Positions 1 to 11,148 of a stretch of DNA of 64,000 nucleotides are shown here, piece after piece. Within the stretch, counting starts at the first letter, position 1. Each line of letters begins with the position of its first letter. The notes under the pieces were generated by a model that saw nothing but the letters and a program-made list of their open reading frames with translations, made no database searches and was not told where the DNA came from. This DNA is from Ctena decussata (Eukaryota; Mollusca; Bivalvia; Lucinida; Lucinidae), in NCBI GenBank assembly GCA_963989385.1, contig OZ022502.1, positions 54,119,454 through 54,183,453 on the forward strand, written 5' to 3'. The position numbers were made by a program, and so were the translations under genes.

Positions 1-114
1 CCGAGTCAGGAAGGGTCACACATAGTAGAAAAAATGGAGAGATGCTATCCCTGCATGGTGAGCGCCGCCAGGTATATTCAAAGAATTTTAAAATAACTAA
101 AATGGTGCATTTTT

Positions 115-1440
115 TCTCGATGAAACTTTCTCTGAGCATGTGCCAGTAATAAAACTTCGTGCACTGTGGTCTTTATATCTGCGAGCTTCTTTGAGCATTC
201 GCCGGTAATTAAACTTCGCACACTGTGGTCTCTGAATCTGCAAGCTTCTCTGAGCATTCGCCGATAATTACCCTTCGTGCTTTGTGGTCTTTATATCTGC
301 GAGCTTCTTTGAGCATTCGCCGGTAATTAAACTTCGTGCTTTGTGGTCTTTATATCTGCGAGCTTCTCTGAGCATTCGCCGGTAATTAAACTTCGTGCTT
401 TGTGGTCTTTATATCTGCCAGCTTCTCTGATCATTCGCCGGTAATAAATCTAAGCACACTGTGGTCTTTGAATCTGCAAGCTTCTCTGAGCATTCGCCGG
501 TAATGTATCTTCTTGCTTTGTGGTCTTTATATCTGCGAGCTTCTCTAAGCATTCGTCGGTAATTAAACTTCGTGCACTTTGGTCTTCATATCTGCGAGCT
601 TCTCTCAAGCTTACGTCGGTAATTAAGCTTCGTGCTTTGTGGTCTTTAAATCTGCGAGATTCTCTGAGCATTCGCCGGTAATAAATCTTCGTGTTTTGTG
701 GTCTTTAAATCTGCGAGCTTTTCTGAGCATTCGCTGGTATTTAAACTTCGTGCACTGTGTCTCTATATCTGCGAGCTTCTCTGAGAATTTGCATGTAATT
801 AAATTTCGTGCTTTGTGAATTTTATATCTTTAAGTTGCTTTGAGCATTCGCAATAATAAAACTTCGCACACTTTGGTCTTTATATCTGCGAGCTTCTCTG
901 AGCATTCGCCGGTAATTAAACTTCGTGCACTTTGGTCTTGACTGCAAGCTTCTCTGAGCATTCGCTAGTAAATAAAACTTCGTGCACTTTGGTCTTGATC
1001 TGAAAGCTTCTCTGAGCTTTCGCGAGTTATAAAACTTCGCACACTGTGTGTTTTATATATATCTGCGAGCTACTCTGATCCTTCGTCAGTAATTAAATTT
1101 CGCACACTACGGTCTAAATACCGGCAGTCTGCTTTGAGCATTCGCCAGTAATTAAAGTTCGCACACTGTGGTCTGCAGCATACCTGCAGGCTGCACTGAG
1201 CATTTGCCAGTAGCTTAAGTTCGAACACTGTGGTCTTTATATCTGCAATACCCTCCCAAGCAACCGCCAGTTTTCATAGCTACAAGCTACTCTGAGCATT
1301 CAAACTTCGAACACTGTTACCTGCAAGCCTTTCTGAGAATTCGCCAATAAATAACTTTCGCACACGGTGGTATATATTTTTGCAGTCGCCAGTGACAAAG
1401 TTTTCGCACATTGGGAGTTTATGTGAGCATTTGCCACTCG
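115..1440. repeat. 59-bp tandem satellite
   Basis: About 22 head-to-tail units with a spacing of exactly 59 bp where I checked (unit starts at 181, 240, 299 and 358). The unit core reads GAGCTTCTCTGAGCATTCGC followed by CGGTAATTAAACTTCGTGC and a TGTGGTCTTTATATCTGC segment. Units between about 180 and 720 are most alike. After about 1100 they accumulate indels and fade out by 1440, the pattern expected from unequal exchange. Short open frames here are periodic by-products. Confidence 0.93.
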
Positions 1441-1518
1441 AACAACATGCTTTAAGATGCATTTTCGCAAGGTACCGGTAAAAATATTCTTGTCTATTAT
1501 TCATATGAATGGCACAAA

Positions 1519-1737
1519 GCTACAGATAAGGGTGCGCAATGATTATAACTTGAGGGAAAACTTTTTCTTAAAATTCTCCGATTAAGATATGTTGTGGCTT
1601 GATTAAAACTAGGCGAGGCGATTCTAATGAGGGGCACAACATATGAATTGATGTAAAACGAAAAGAAATTTTTTTTAGAAAAATATTTTCAGAATTATTC
1701 ACTCGAATTATTCATCAAAACAGCCCTTATCTGTAGC
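1519..1737. mobile_element. Palindromic MITE, ~219 bp
   Basis: Terminal inverted repeats GCTACAGATAAGGG (1519) and its complement ending at 1737. A second inverted pair, ATATGTTGTG and CACAACATAT, lies inside. There is no coding capacity. The internal string GAGGCGATTCTAAT recurs, inverted, in the hairpin at 4287-4352, which suggests a shared family. Confidence 0.6.
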
Positions 1738-2318
1738 CCTAAATGATAGTTTGTTCTTCCCATTGTATCCCGTTTCGCTTGATAAAGTTATAGATACCTC
1801 ATAAATCCCATATGATACTGTATCAAAAATTGAAACAGAATAAATGAATAAATTAATTATTTCAGGTTAACTTTTAACTGGAATCATCTCAGTAATTATT
1901 AATTGCTAGCTTCGGCAAACATTCAAATATATTGAGTGACATTTATTTAATATGAAAATAAAACTATAATTCTGAGAAAATTAAATATTAATACAGAAAT
2001 ATTGATCAAATATGTAATATGAAGCTTCACGCGATAAAATAGACATATTCAGTGAGTTTGTATGATTGACGATTATAAATATTGTATTTTTATGTTTATG
2101 TTTTTTTTGGGTTTTTTTTGCCAACTTGTAATTTATTTGCCTTTTTTCTTGTTCTTCCTTATTACTTATTCAATGAATCGAGCAATGTCCGGTGCTCCAC
2201 ATGAAATTGAGGCCTCATACATCGATATATATCCGTTGGATTTGCTTTGGGTAAGTGGTTGATGCGAGTTCGTGACGCGACTTCTATCTTACCTACCATT
2301 AAAATTTTCGTCATTAAT
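1738..2318. other. AT-rich DNA, nothing recognised
   Basis: Low-complexity AT-rich sequence with T-rich runs near 2100-2160. I see no repeat copy, RNA gene or credible coding frame. Confidence 0.6.
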
Positions 2319-2520
2319 GGGCGTATTCGCTTGAGCGGTTCGTGCTTCACGATTCTCAGCGTGAAGCACTTTTTCTACAGAAAAAACTGCTTCATGCTAA
2401 GAATTGTGCATCACGAAACACTCAGTGCTACACGATTCCTAGCGCGAAGCACTTTATTCCATATAAAAAGTGCTTAACTCTTAGAATCGAGCAGCATGAA
2501 ACGCCCAGTCGAATACGCCC
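2319..2520. mobile_element. Fold-back MITE, GGGCGTATTCG family, copy 1
   Basis: Starts GGGCGTATTCG and ends CGAATACGCCC (perfect 11-bp terminal inverted repeat). The inside is a chain of alternating half-palindromes built on GTGCTTCACGATTCT and GAATTGTGCATCACGAAACA, so it can fold into several hairpins. A second copy lies at 44720-44917. Confidence 0.8.
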
Positions 2521-3046
2521 ATTGCTGCAACGCACCGATCTGTCGCGTTCGCGCGGGTAAAGCTGGGAAATTTCATTCGGATAAGTTCGGCAGCTATTCA
2601 TTCATCTTTATCAAAAACTGGATAAAAATCCATAAGCCCACGCGCAAAATGCAAGAGGTCGTAATGAGAATGAGTTTTTGGTACACTGGACAGAAATACC
2701 AGGGTAGTCATTGTAAGAAAACACTGATCAGGGTCAGTACTTCTCCCACAGAGGAGATAGATCTTGCTTACACTCCAAGATATGATAATTCTGAAGGTTC
2801 CGGCGTGAACATAAGTTTTAATTGGTATACACTTTCGGGGTAGCAACTTTTCATTTTCGTAATTTTCTTTCTTTTTTCTTTTCTTGTCATTTTTTTTTTT
2901 TGCCTCCCTTTTTAGTTCGGATTAAAGAACAAACTACTCTGAATCTGTTGTCCTAGACCCCATTCCAGAAGGGCTCCATTGTCCAGAGGAGGAAACAAAA
3001 AGTCGCAAAAGTTGCTTCCGTTTGTAGAAATTGCGAAGAACATGCC
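2521..3046. other. Unclassified sequence with a 115-codon open frame
   Basis: An open frame on + runs 2496-2843, but its first codons lie inside the fold-back MITE and the protein resembles nothing I know. T-rich runs follow at 2850-2910. I do not call a gene. Confidence 0.4.
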
Positions 3047-3079
3047 TGGATGGATGGATGGATGGATGAATGGATGGAT
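3047..3079. repeat. (GGAT)n microsatellite
   Basis: About eight TGGA/GGAT tetranucleotides with one GAAT variant. Confidence 0.9.
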
Positions 3080-3182
3080 GACTCGCGATTTTTGCCCTTT
3101 TCAACTGTATTTTAGCCATATCGGGAAATATGATAATATACGGCTGTGTGCATTGGAACTCTGTTTACGGTTGGAACGATTT

Positions 3183-3247
3183 CCGCCGGCGGGAATCGAA
3201 CCCGGGATCGCTAGATCTGCAGTCGTGCTAATCTACCAGGCCTACCC
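3183..3247 (-). mobile_element. tRNA-derived SINE head (fragment)
   Basis: On the minus strand the sequence contains a B-box-like GGGTTCGATTCCCG and, about 35 bp before it, an A-box-like TAGGCCTGGTAGATTAGC. The spacing resembles a tRNA gene, but acceptor and anticodon stems do not pair well, so a SINE head or tRNA relic fits better than a working tRNA. The element body would extend towards lower coordinates. Its limit is not visible. Confidence 0.45.
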
Positions 3248-3255
3248 AGAAAACA

Positions 3256-4286
3256 TGGAGGTGTACTCATACATAAATGTCCCAAAACATACAGATATGT
3301 TTCATTGTTAGATTTTGCACGGTTTTCCGTAAAGGTAAACCGTGAAAAAAATCTAAAAATGAAACACATACGAAAATGTCTTCAAACAGAACAATTTATT
3401 TCTACAATGCAGTAATGCCTTCAAAAGATGCAGAGGAATGTCAAACAGTATAGACCCTGGGCAGATTACAATTGCTTTTAGAGCAGTCTGATGTTTGCCC
3501 ACAGACCTATCTGCCTAATACTTAGATTCTACGGTATCTACAGGTACATGGAACTGTTGAAGACTGGAGCTCGGTACTATGACATGATACCTGTTGCAAA
3601 TTTGACAATACACAAGCAAGAGACTGACAATAAACTGACACACGCGTCAGTTACATAACCGGGAAGGTCTTGGAATGTGCCACAGATATGTACCATGAGA
3701 AATTCCTATTTGATAAATCAGTTACAGTATTTAGGAGACTAAAATGAACAAAAAAGTTTCTTACCTTTATTTCTCTGTCTCCTACCCATCCCCCCTACCC
3801 CCATCCCCCAACGCACCCCAACCCAACGCACCCTTTTTAGTTATATTTCGAGTAAGTTAGCTAATACTTATTGAAATAAATGCATAGGAGTTGTTGGCAT
3901 ACCGTTCAACCATGTGTGCCATCGGCCTACATCCGTCATATCAATGCAAGTCATACTACGAGGGCCAGCCCGATTTAGGAAGAATCATGCACACAACCCT
4001 TGCCAGTCCGATTGTCGGTCTAGCATATATAATAGGTTGCTAGAAAATGTATTGTCGTAAATAGTATTATGACTGGTGTTGGTTGTATCTATGTATATGG
4101 TGCCTGGCTCCAGATCACCACGTACTGTTGGGGCTCTGGATAAATGGTGGGGCTGGGAGGTGCTGAGGTGTGTGTATGTAAGGGGAGGGGGTGGGGACGG
4201 GGGTGGGGGGGGCTTGAAAATATAAGACGTGATTAAGAATTAGGGAGCAATTTGATGAGAATTTTTGATAATGCCTTTTTTGCCTT
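3256..4286. other. No gene seen; C-rich and G-rich tracts
   Basis: Unique-looking sequence. It includes a C/A-rich stretch at about 3786-3832 and a G-rich stretch at about 4178-4211. No family was recognised. Confidence 0.55.
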
Positions 4287-4352
4287 GAAATATATATGTC
4301 ATTAGAATCGCCTCTCTGTGGCGATTCTGATTAGATGTCACAAAATATATTT
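4287..4352. repeat. Hairpin related to the 1519-1737 MITE
   Basis: Inverted arms around GTCATTAGAATCGCC and GGCGATTCTGATTAGATGTCA with a 7-bp loop, flanked by AAATATAT. It shares the GGCGATTCTAAT core with the element at 1519. Confidence 0.5.
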
Positions 4353-4800
4353 GAATCTAACCACATGAATAAATTATCTCAAACTGCCATCAGATACTCC
4401 TTATTATCTGGAGGCCTACCTTTTTAACATGACACGGAGGCCAAAAGTGTGGGGCTGAAGCCCCAAAGCTCACTCCTGGATCCGGGCTGTTTAGGTCTAA
4501 GGATGGCCATTTCAATTACAATACGTTAGTCTTTTAGGATATTATCAACATAGTGAAAAAACTCAGTCATGTTGGGATACACAATGAGAGATGATGATAT
4601 CAGCTTTTCCACTTCACACAGTTATGGAGTGAAATTGACAAGATAGCGACACCTTTTAGACGTACCTTTGTTAGTGGTCACGCTTGGATGAGCACCCTAG
4701 ATAGTCGAAGAAGGGGGTAAAATTTAATTAAAATTTTGAAGGTGTTCTCGTATCGTATCAGCACCTGAATAGGCGCCTAATTCTCCTTTCATTTTCAAAT

Positions 4801-4820
4801 TTCTCTCTCTCTCTCTCTTC
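4801..4820. repeat. (CT)n microsatellite
   Basis: Short uninterrupted CT run. Confidence 0.85.
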
Positions 4821-4922
4821 TAGGCAAACCCCAATGCACCCGTCGCGGCTACCTCTAGGGCCGGGAAATAGTGCCGAAAGTTTTGTTATCCAAGGTCCTA
4901 TAATCAATTTTAAAACTGTAAA

Positions 4923-5095
4923 TGAGCCGCGACACGAAAAAAACAACAATGTGGTTGTGCGCTCAGCGCAGACTCAAATCAGCCTGGGCATCCGCCCAGT
5001 CTGATCAGAGTCTTCCCTGTCCGCATGGAGGTAGATTAGACCCTTAGCTACCATTTAAGCGCATAGCTTTTTTGGTTTTCTCGTGTCACGGCTCA
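4923..5095. mobile_element. TGAGCCGCGACACG-family MITE, copy 1
   Basis: Begins TGAGCCGCGACACG and ends with the imperfect complement TCGTGTCACGGCTCA. Inside it carries the family's GTGGTTGTGCGC, CAGACTC and CAGCCTGGGCATCCGC segments. It is shorter than the copies at 9143, 41884 and 63443, with part of the second arm missing. Confidence 0.85.
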
Positions 5096-5218
5096 ATTTA
5101 ATGTAGTTTGAAATTCCGCAGATCCTAGGGAACAAAGCTGATGGTAAAGCCAACTACCCCTCGAAGTCCCCGGTCTGTGCATAAAAGGTGTCAATAAATA
5201 AATAGGGGAAAGAAGGGC

Positions 5219-5380
5219 ACTGACGTTGGATCAGGGTTGCATGACGTTGCTACAACGTTGGTTGTTTCAACGCTCTTGGTTCGTTCCAATCCTATTATTT
5301 ATATTGTTACAATGTATATATGTATTGAAAAATTTGAATAAAATATGTTTAAACCAACGCTCTTGGCAGCCAAAGTTGCG
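5219..5380. repeat. AACGTTG-rich repeat
   Basis: Repeated GACGTTG/CAACGTTG words (5222, 5243, 5254) followed by TTTCAACGCTCTTGG, with a second CCAACGCTCTTGGCAGCC at about 5353. It resembles the short interspersed AACGTT-type repeats common in invertebrate genomes. Limits uncertain. Confidence 0.4.
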
Positions 5381-6023
5381 GGCAAAAAAGCCTTTTTCTG
5401 TGATAAGCATAGTTAATAAGAACAATGATAATAAAACACAGTTTTCGTTTATACCACCTTTTTTGTTATTAAACTTTAGGGTTTCTTGAAATTCTTGACA
5501 GTACTGTCTTGTTCCTTAGGGTCAAACCTGAGTTGCGCCACACGAAAATGTTCCTTATGCCTTGTATGAACAGGGAAAACTCAGCTCAGTCGGTGCATCT
5601 CCGCATCTGATTAAAGTATTCCCTTTTCGCATATATACTGAAGAAAAAAAAGAAGAAAGAAGCGTTACATCAAAATACAAATCATTAAAAAAAACAAAAA
5701 AACTCTTCATTCAAATTTCAAAATTTAACCAAGGCTACATCCTTTCCAGGTATTCTCTACAAACATACCCTTTAAAACAGTTATAAGTTTATTTTAGATT
5801 CTCTGCATCCCGTGAGGTTGCGAATTTTAAGCATAAACGTATGTAACGTTTTATTGTTTGTTCACAATACAATCTTTTTCAAATCTCGGGGCATCTTGAA
5901 ATGGAAAAGTGAAGGCTCTCGTCAGACTAAGCTGATAGTTCGAGTCGTTGCGGTTCGTCCCTTTTCACGCGAGGTAAATCGTTTACTGAACATATAAAGA
6001 TAATGTCACACATGTTTCCAAGA
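5381..6023. other. AT-rich DNA, nothing recognised
   Basis: No repeat copies or credible frames. A-rich runs at about 5640-5705. Confidence 0.55.
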
Positions 6024-6296
6024 ATGTTACGAAACGAAAAAGAGTCATGTCATCAGGTCGTTTGGTAACTATGACTCTTTTTTCGATTCGTAACAGCTCT
6101 TTTTTCCGTTTATAATCAGAGCGTTTGGTAACTATGACTCTTTTCCTATCCGTAACAGATTTTTTCTGATTATCAGGACATTTGGTAACTATGACTCTTT
6201 TTCGATTCGTAATTTATAATCAGGTCGCTTGGTTACTATGACTCTTTTCCGATTCGGAACAGCTCTTTTTGGTTTCGTAACAGCCCTTGTATATAC
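6024..6296. repeat. ~60-bp tandem repeat with an inverted leading unit
   Basis: Four direct units carry TTTGGTAACTATGACTCTTTT then a TCGATTCGTAACAG segment (about 6058, 6121, 6179 and 6226). They are preceded at 6029-6050 by an inverted half unit (GTTACGAAACGAAAAAGAGTC), so the first unit can fold back. A single detached unit lies at 8148-8208. Confidence 0.8.
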
Positions 6297-8147
6297 ATAG
6301 TTAATCTGGTGTGATGTGCAGACTGTGCAGAAAAGATCGGACAGAACTGGAAATGCTTGTTATGGTATATTGGTACAATTTTCATGTTTTTTGTTGTTGT
6401 TTTTTTTTTTTCTATATTTTCAAAGGGAAATATTTTTTATTCATTTTTTCATTTATTATTTTTTTACTTTTATTTATTCATTATTAGTTTGGTTTTGTTT
6501 ACTCAAGTTTGCTTCCCAGGACGACTGACCCTTTCCAAAAATGGCGTCTCTCAAAACTAGGGTAGCAGAGAGAAGGGAGCCAAAATGTGATACAGTTGCT
6601 TCCCCTTAAAGTGTACCCACACATATTAAAACTGAAACTATCACGTGCTTGGTTTGTGGGTACAGACCCGGATCGCCATGCATATTTCAAAAATATTTTA
6701 CAAACTTCATTAGATATTGGGTTATACATGTCATAAAACCTTGATGTTCGATAAGCGCAACTGGTCTGATGTTATAACGACCATTAAAGAATCAATTTTA
6801 CATCGTATGTAACATATATAGCAAACGCGGGCATTTTTCCAGTTTCACCTGAAACTTTGCAGTGGAAAATCTCTAACCGACAGAAGGGGCAATAAGCTCT
6901 TATCATCTCCAGTCATCATCGTTCTTACAGCGCATCACTATCATGTCAACAGTCAGACACCTAGTATACAATGTTTTCACACCTCAGGTGTCGTCTGCAA
7001 ACCATAACTAGATCCGTTACAATCAAGCCGTACTTCACCGCGCTCCGGGGCGTTTCCTTATTTGGATTGTCCAGCCTACTTTATTAGCTCCGCCTCTTCA
7101 ATTAGCAACGCCTTTAGGACCGCCCACTAGTTGTTCGCTTATCGAAGATGATGTTGATTTTAGGAAGAAACATTACCGCAAAATATCAAAGAATTGGAAC
7201 AGTCATACATATGCAAACAGTGCAGGCCTTGATCAGACTGCTCCCTATAGGGAGCAGTTTGCTCACAGTCTGCCCTGTTTTCGATGATGGAATGTCATTA
7301 TATATTCGAAGATAGAAATGTACATTTCATCGATGGGTAATTTAGTAAAGGAATGTTTAAGATGTTCAAATGCATAAATTAGTGCGGTAATGCTTGTTTT
7401 GCGATTCAAGCCGCATGCTTATAGTGTTATGTTACAGGATTAGCTAGTCTTTAATGATAATGTTGGCTTTGATTTAGCAAATTATTAAGAAACTGATTGT
7501 TACAGTAATGTTAATTCATTTTATTGCGAAATCTCTAGCTAGAAAAGAGTTTTATTTCATCAACACACAAAATGGGGTAGGGGGAGATGCAGGATTTGGA
7601 AATGATATTTATTCGTTCCCTCGTTCCCGTCTAAATTCAAAGGAACTCAGTCAGTTGTATGAAATGTAAGTTTATATAAAAAAGCGTCCAAAATAAAGTT
7701 TCGATATACTTAAAAAAATTGCCATGATTTTTTTTATAATTCTCTGAAATCACATTAATATTTCCCCCATTTTTCTAGCACAAACACCTCATTTTTGGTG
7801 AAAAAAAACAAAAAAAAAAAAAAAAAAAAAAAACAGATATTATTTTTTCTTGCTTAGCGAACTTATTTACTTTTATAAAAGTTACTCGGCACCATGCCTC
7901 AACAAGCCACTTTGCATGTATGTATATACCATAATTATGCACGGTATGGGAAGAGGAAGAGACAGCATACAGCTGAAAAACTGTAGTTGCCAGTTGGTGT
8001 GGAAGTTAGACCATTTATGTCTAAAAAATAAGGCTTAATTCCTTAATTGTAAACTAAAAATATATCAAACTATCATCAGCTACAGTACTTACTTCATTTT
8101 AACATATTTACCGAAATAAATGCACCGCTGCCTTAACTATGTATAGG
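6297..8147. other. No gene seen; poly-A tract
   Basis: Mostly AT-rich. T-rich at 6396-6490, a 24-base A run at 7810-7833, and a small palindrome at 7237-7258 beside CAAACAGTGCAG, which recalls a decayed TGAGCC-family MITE. No coding frame is credible. Confidence 0.5.
7237..7258. repeat. Short perfect palindrome
   Basis: ACTGCTCCCTA followed by its reverse complement TAGGGAGCAGT: 22 bp with no loop. Confidence 0.75.
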
Positions 8148-8208
8148 TCGTTTGGTAACTATGACTCTTTTTCGTTTCGTAACAGCTCTTTTTTTTCCGT
8201 AAAATCCT
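8148..8208. repeat. Solo unit of the 6-kb tandem repeat
   Basis: Begins AGGTCGTTTGGTAACTATGA, matching units of the array at 6024-6296 about 1.9 kb away. Confidence 0.75.
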
Positions 8209-8414
8209 TTAAAGTATATAAGAACAACTGAAAATTGGACGAACGAAAATAACTCGTACCCCTCTATATAAAGTTGGTTTCCCATTTAGTGTAAGGCTAT
8301 TACAGATTTCATATCCGAGCTTTACAGAAAAATTGTTTCGAGTTTTACTGTAAAAAAAATAATGAATAAAACAGAATAAAATTAATTAAATAAATAAATA
8401 AAAAAATCCCTCCT

Positions 8415-8637
8415 GGGGCCGTATTCATAAAACGACTTAAGTGGTTGCTATGCTGTTGCTAAGGCTAAATTTCTTTGAAGGAGATTACCTACAACTATGA
8501 AATTTGCTCTGGAGGAACAGTCTTACAAAGACTGTTCCTCCAGACCAAATTTCATAGTTGTAGGGAATCTCCTTTATAGATATTTAGCCTTAGCAACCGC
8601 ATAACAACGACTTAAGTGGCTTTATGAATACGGCCCC
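8415..8637. mobile_element. Palindromic MITE, GGGGCCGTATTCAT family, copy 1
   Basis: An almost perfect 223-bp palindrome. It starts GGGGCCGTATTCATAAA and ends with the complementary ATGAATACGGCCCC, and its apex is at CAGTCTTACAAAGACTG (about 8525). The arms carry ACGACTTAAGTGG and AAATTTCATAGTTGTAGG. A second full copy lies at 45654-45875. Non-coding. Confidence 0.9.
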
Positions 8638-9142
8638 TTGTCTTCAAGAACAAAAAGATCAAGTGATCGAAGAAAAAAAAAAAAAAAAGATGAAACGTGT
8701 ATGTTAAAGATATTGCAGTGCTTACTAATTTTCCTAATGCAGAATTTTTATGAACTCTGCAACATTCTGAAATTGTCAAATCCTCAATTTAAATATATTA
8801 CTGCCGAAAAATTAACAAGCGAACCATGCCAAGAAAAAAAAATTAAAATGAAAAAAAAAAGGTGTCGCAGACTTGTGTGTAAACAGCACCTCTTCACAGA
8901 CTAATCAGAGCCACCATATTTTACCAGAAAGTTATGAACAGAACAGACCATACCTCAATCTATGTAGGTAAAACATAGGTAATATACGCAGGTGATAATA
9001 ATTGAGTTGTGACACGCACAGAGATCGTTATACGAATATGCGAACAGCAAAGGCTCAGACCGGCCTGCGCATCCACGCAGCCTTATCAAAGCATTCGTAC
9101 ACAACATGTTTGGATACCGAGGAGTCTACAGACACACAATAA
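8638..9142. other. A-rich DNA, nothing firm
   Basis: Poly-A runs at about 8671-8687 and 8835-8860. A stretch at 9040-9100 resembles an arm of the TGAGCC MITE (GCGAACAGCAAAGGCTCAG). Confidence 0.45.
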
Positions 9143-9381
9143 ATGAGCCGCGACACGATAAAACTAACAAAGAGACATGTGGGCCCAGCGAAGACTCAGC
9201 TCAGCCTGGACATCCACCCAGTCTGATCAGCGTCTTCGCGTCGACATGACGGTATTTGAGACTCTTAGCTAGCCTGTAAGCGCATCGCAAAGACTCTTAT
9301 CAGACAGGGCGGATACCAAGGCTGATCTGAGTCTTTGTGTGGCGCACAAGAAACTTTGTTGGTTTTGTCCTGTCATGGCTC
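9143..9381. mobile_element. TGAGCCGCGACACG-family MITE, copy 2
   Basis: Starts TGAGCCGCGACACG and ends TGTCATGGCTCA. Both arms are present: CCAGCGAAGACTCAGCTCAG on the left and CTGATCTGAGTCTTTG on the right. Full length is about 239 bp, as at 63443-63680. Confidence 0.85.
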
Positions 9382-9401
9382 AAATGTTCTAGGTAGACTG
9401 C

Positions 9402-9649
9402 TTGATTGATTGATTGATTGTTTTGGGTTTAACGGCCCTTTGAGACAGTATTTCAGTCTATATCGGGCCGTCTCCCAGAGAGAGGGAGAAAGAAAAGAGA
9501 AATGATAGACAAGAGAAAAAATGTCCAAAGAACCCCCACCCGCACCCACTGCAAGCACAGCAGGCCCTTACCCTACGATGTTCCAAATCAGTAGGACGCC
9601 CCGGTACTGGAAGTTATACACAGCACCATCGCTCCACCCGACCACTCCC
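9402..9649 (-). mobile_element. SINE family 1, copy A, with perfect target-site duplication
   Basis: A 248-bp element whose tail reads (TTGA)n on the + strand at its left end, so its own orientation is minus. Internal landmarks on + are TTTTGGGTTTAACGGCCC, AGACAGTATTTCAGTCTAT, CCACCCGCACCCACTGC and CAGCACCATCGC. The 11-bp flanks AGGTAGACTGC at 9391-9401 and 9650-9660 are identical, a target-site duplication typical of LINE-mobilised SINEs. Other copies are at 13595, 35308, 55045 and a scrap at 59876. No tRNA head is obvious, so the source RNA is uncertain. Confidence 0.85.
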
Positions 9650-9773
9650 AGGTAGACTGCACGGATTCACAGACTGGTTTGAGTCTTTGCTGTTCACAGA
9701 TACGTTAAGCCTTCTAGCGCGAAGTTGCTCAATTATAAGAGATTTCCCAAAGCCAAATGAGCCCAGCGGACAG

Positions 9774-9827
9774 AAGACGTCGAAATGACGTCGGTGCAAC
9801 GTCAGTACGACGTCGTTTCGACGTCTT
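9774..9827. repeat. 54-bp ACGTC palindrome
   Basis: Left arm AAGACGTCGAAATGACGTCG pairs with right arm CGACGTCGTTTCGACGTCTT around GTGCAACGTCAGTA. Six or seven ACGTC/ACGTC-like words are packed in 54 bp. It is bordered by CCCAGCGGACAG on the left and CCTGCTGAG on the right. Confidence 0.8.
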
Positions 9828-9829
9828 TG

Positions 9830-10431
9830 GCCTGCTGAGAAGTTTGCTGATGGGAACAGGAAAGAATCTGATCCATGTACTCGCTGTTCTCATATGCACC
9901 CAATCACTTTTCTCCCAAACAGCTCAAACCTGAAACCTAGGAGTAGAGAGACCTGCGGGTTTTGAAAAGTAGTAGAATCTGTTTTTTACAAATAGAAATG
10001 TAGGGCAATGATGAAGCTATGCTGATGCATGGAGTTATAACAAAATGAACGACAAGATACAAAATTTTTATTCAGAGTATCTGATTAACAGTAGTCAGTA
10101 TATTGAAAGCTAGCAACATGTATAGCCTACATGTATATTGTTATTTTCAAATCTTAATTTCATGTATAGACGGGAGTAGGCAAAAAAAAAAACAATTCAG
10201 ATAAATAACAAAATTTAGTCGTAAACAATTTATATCTTGCAGGTATATTTCCGCTATTTTTCTCTTATTTTCAAACCTTCAAAAAATGATTTTCTCAAAG
10301 AATTTTGGTCGAAAAAATATCATTAATATCTGAATCAGTTCTAAAAGTTCACAGACTGGGTTTACGGACATGAGCATATACCATATTTATCCTAAACACT
10401 GGGAAATCCATGCCGATTACTGTCACATGAA
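9830..10431. other. AT-rich DNA, nothing recognised
   Basis: No recognised repeat, RNA gene or credible reading frame. Confidence 0.55.
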
Positions 10432-10632
10432 AGTGCGCTTAACGTGTCTGCGAACAGCGAAGACTCGAATCAGTCTGTAAATCCGTGCAGCCGGGCTAGA
10501 TCATTTATTTTGTACATGTAGATTTCTCATGGTCCATGCTTCATATGTGCAAACAAAGGCTAAGAATGCGCAGGCTGGTCTGAGTCTTTGCTGGTCGCTA
10601 TGCATTATGTACCATTTGTATGTGTCGCGGCC
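10432..10632. mobile_element. Decayed TGAGCC-family MITE
   Basis: Contains GCGAACAGCGAAGACTCGAA and, inverted, GGCTGGTCTGAGTCTTTGC, then TGTGTCGCGGCC. The two ends are poorly conserved, so this is an old copy. Confidence 0.5.
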
Positions 10633-10639
10633 GTTGATT

Positions 10640-11148
10640 TTCTACAGGATAGATAAAGTGCACACCCTGATCACAGTGCTAGAATGAGCACTCTAATCAA
10701 GACTGATGATCTACGATGTTCGGTCAGGCCCATCTGTCCCAATATTTAGGGGTTTATGGTGTAACCCGACAGAAGAGAATGTCTCATTCGTGCACGTTTC
10801 CAAAAGCCTAAGTTTCCCATTGAGGTAAAAAAAAACGTCACACAAATTGTATCCCTTTGTAAAAATGGCGACAAAAGAAATATCTAAAAAAGAAAAAGAA
10901 TATAAACAGAGAAATATCGTCATGACTGCCGCTGCACAACAGGAGTACGATGCCAACATGACGATCAAAATGCTAGGACACATTAACATGGAGACAGGCC
11001 CAGGATTACAAGATATACATGTGGTAGTGATCTGGGTACGGCAGCAGAGTGGCAGCGGAATGGTGACATATTGCTACAGGACACATCAGAAGGCCGAATG
11101 AGCTGTAGTGGTCACATATACCTATACTATTTACGTCCAACGGCTTAC
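10640..11148. other. Unclassified; 84-codon open frame
   Basis: An open frame on + at 10847-11101 has a Lys/Glu-rich start (MATKEISKKEKEYKQ) that looks mildly protein-like. I cannot place it in a family. A gene relic is possible, but no splice or homology evidence is visible. Confidence 0.3.

Noticed and set aside
115..1440. CRISPR-like array (regular 59-bp spacing)
   Set aside because: Whole unit repeats without unique spacers, and the context is eukaryotic. It is a satellite.
2496..2843. 115-codon open frame on +
   Set aside because: It begins inside a MITE, resembles no protein family I know, and has no splice or promoter support.
3183..3247. Functional tRNA gene on minus strand
   Set aside because: B-box present but the cloverleaf cannot be completed.
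9402..9558. Small minus frame starting MLAVGAGGG
   Set aside because: Recurs in SINE family 1 copies, so it is SINE sequence.
10847..11101. 84-codon frame with a Lys/Glu-rich start
   Set aside because: Protein-like composition but no recognisable domain. The downstream end runs up to a DNA transposon.
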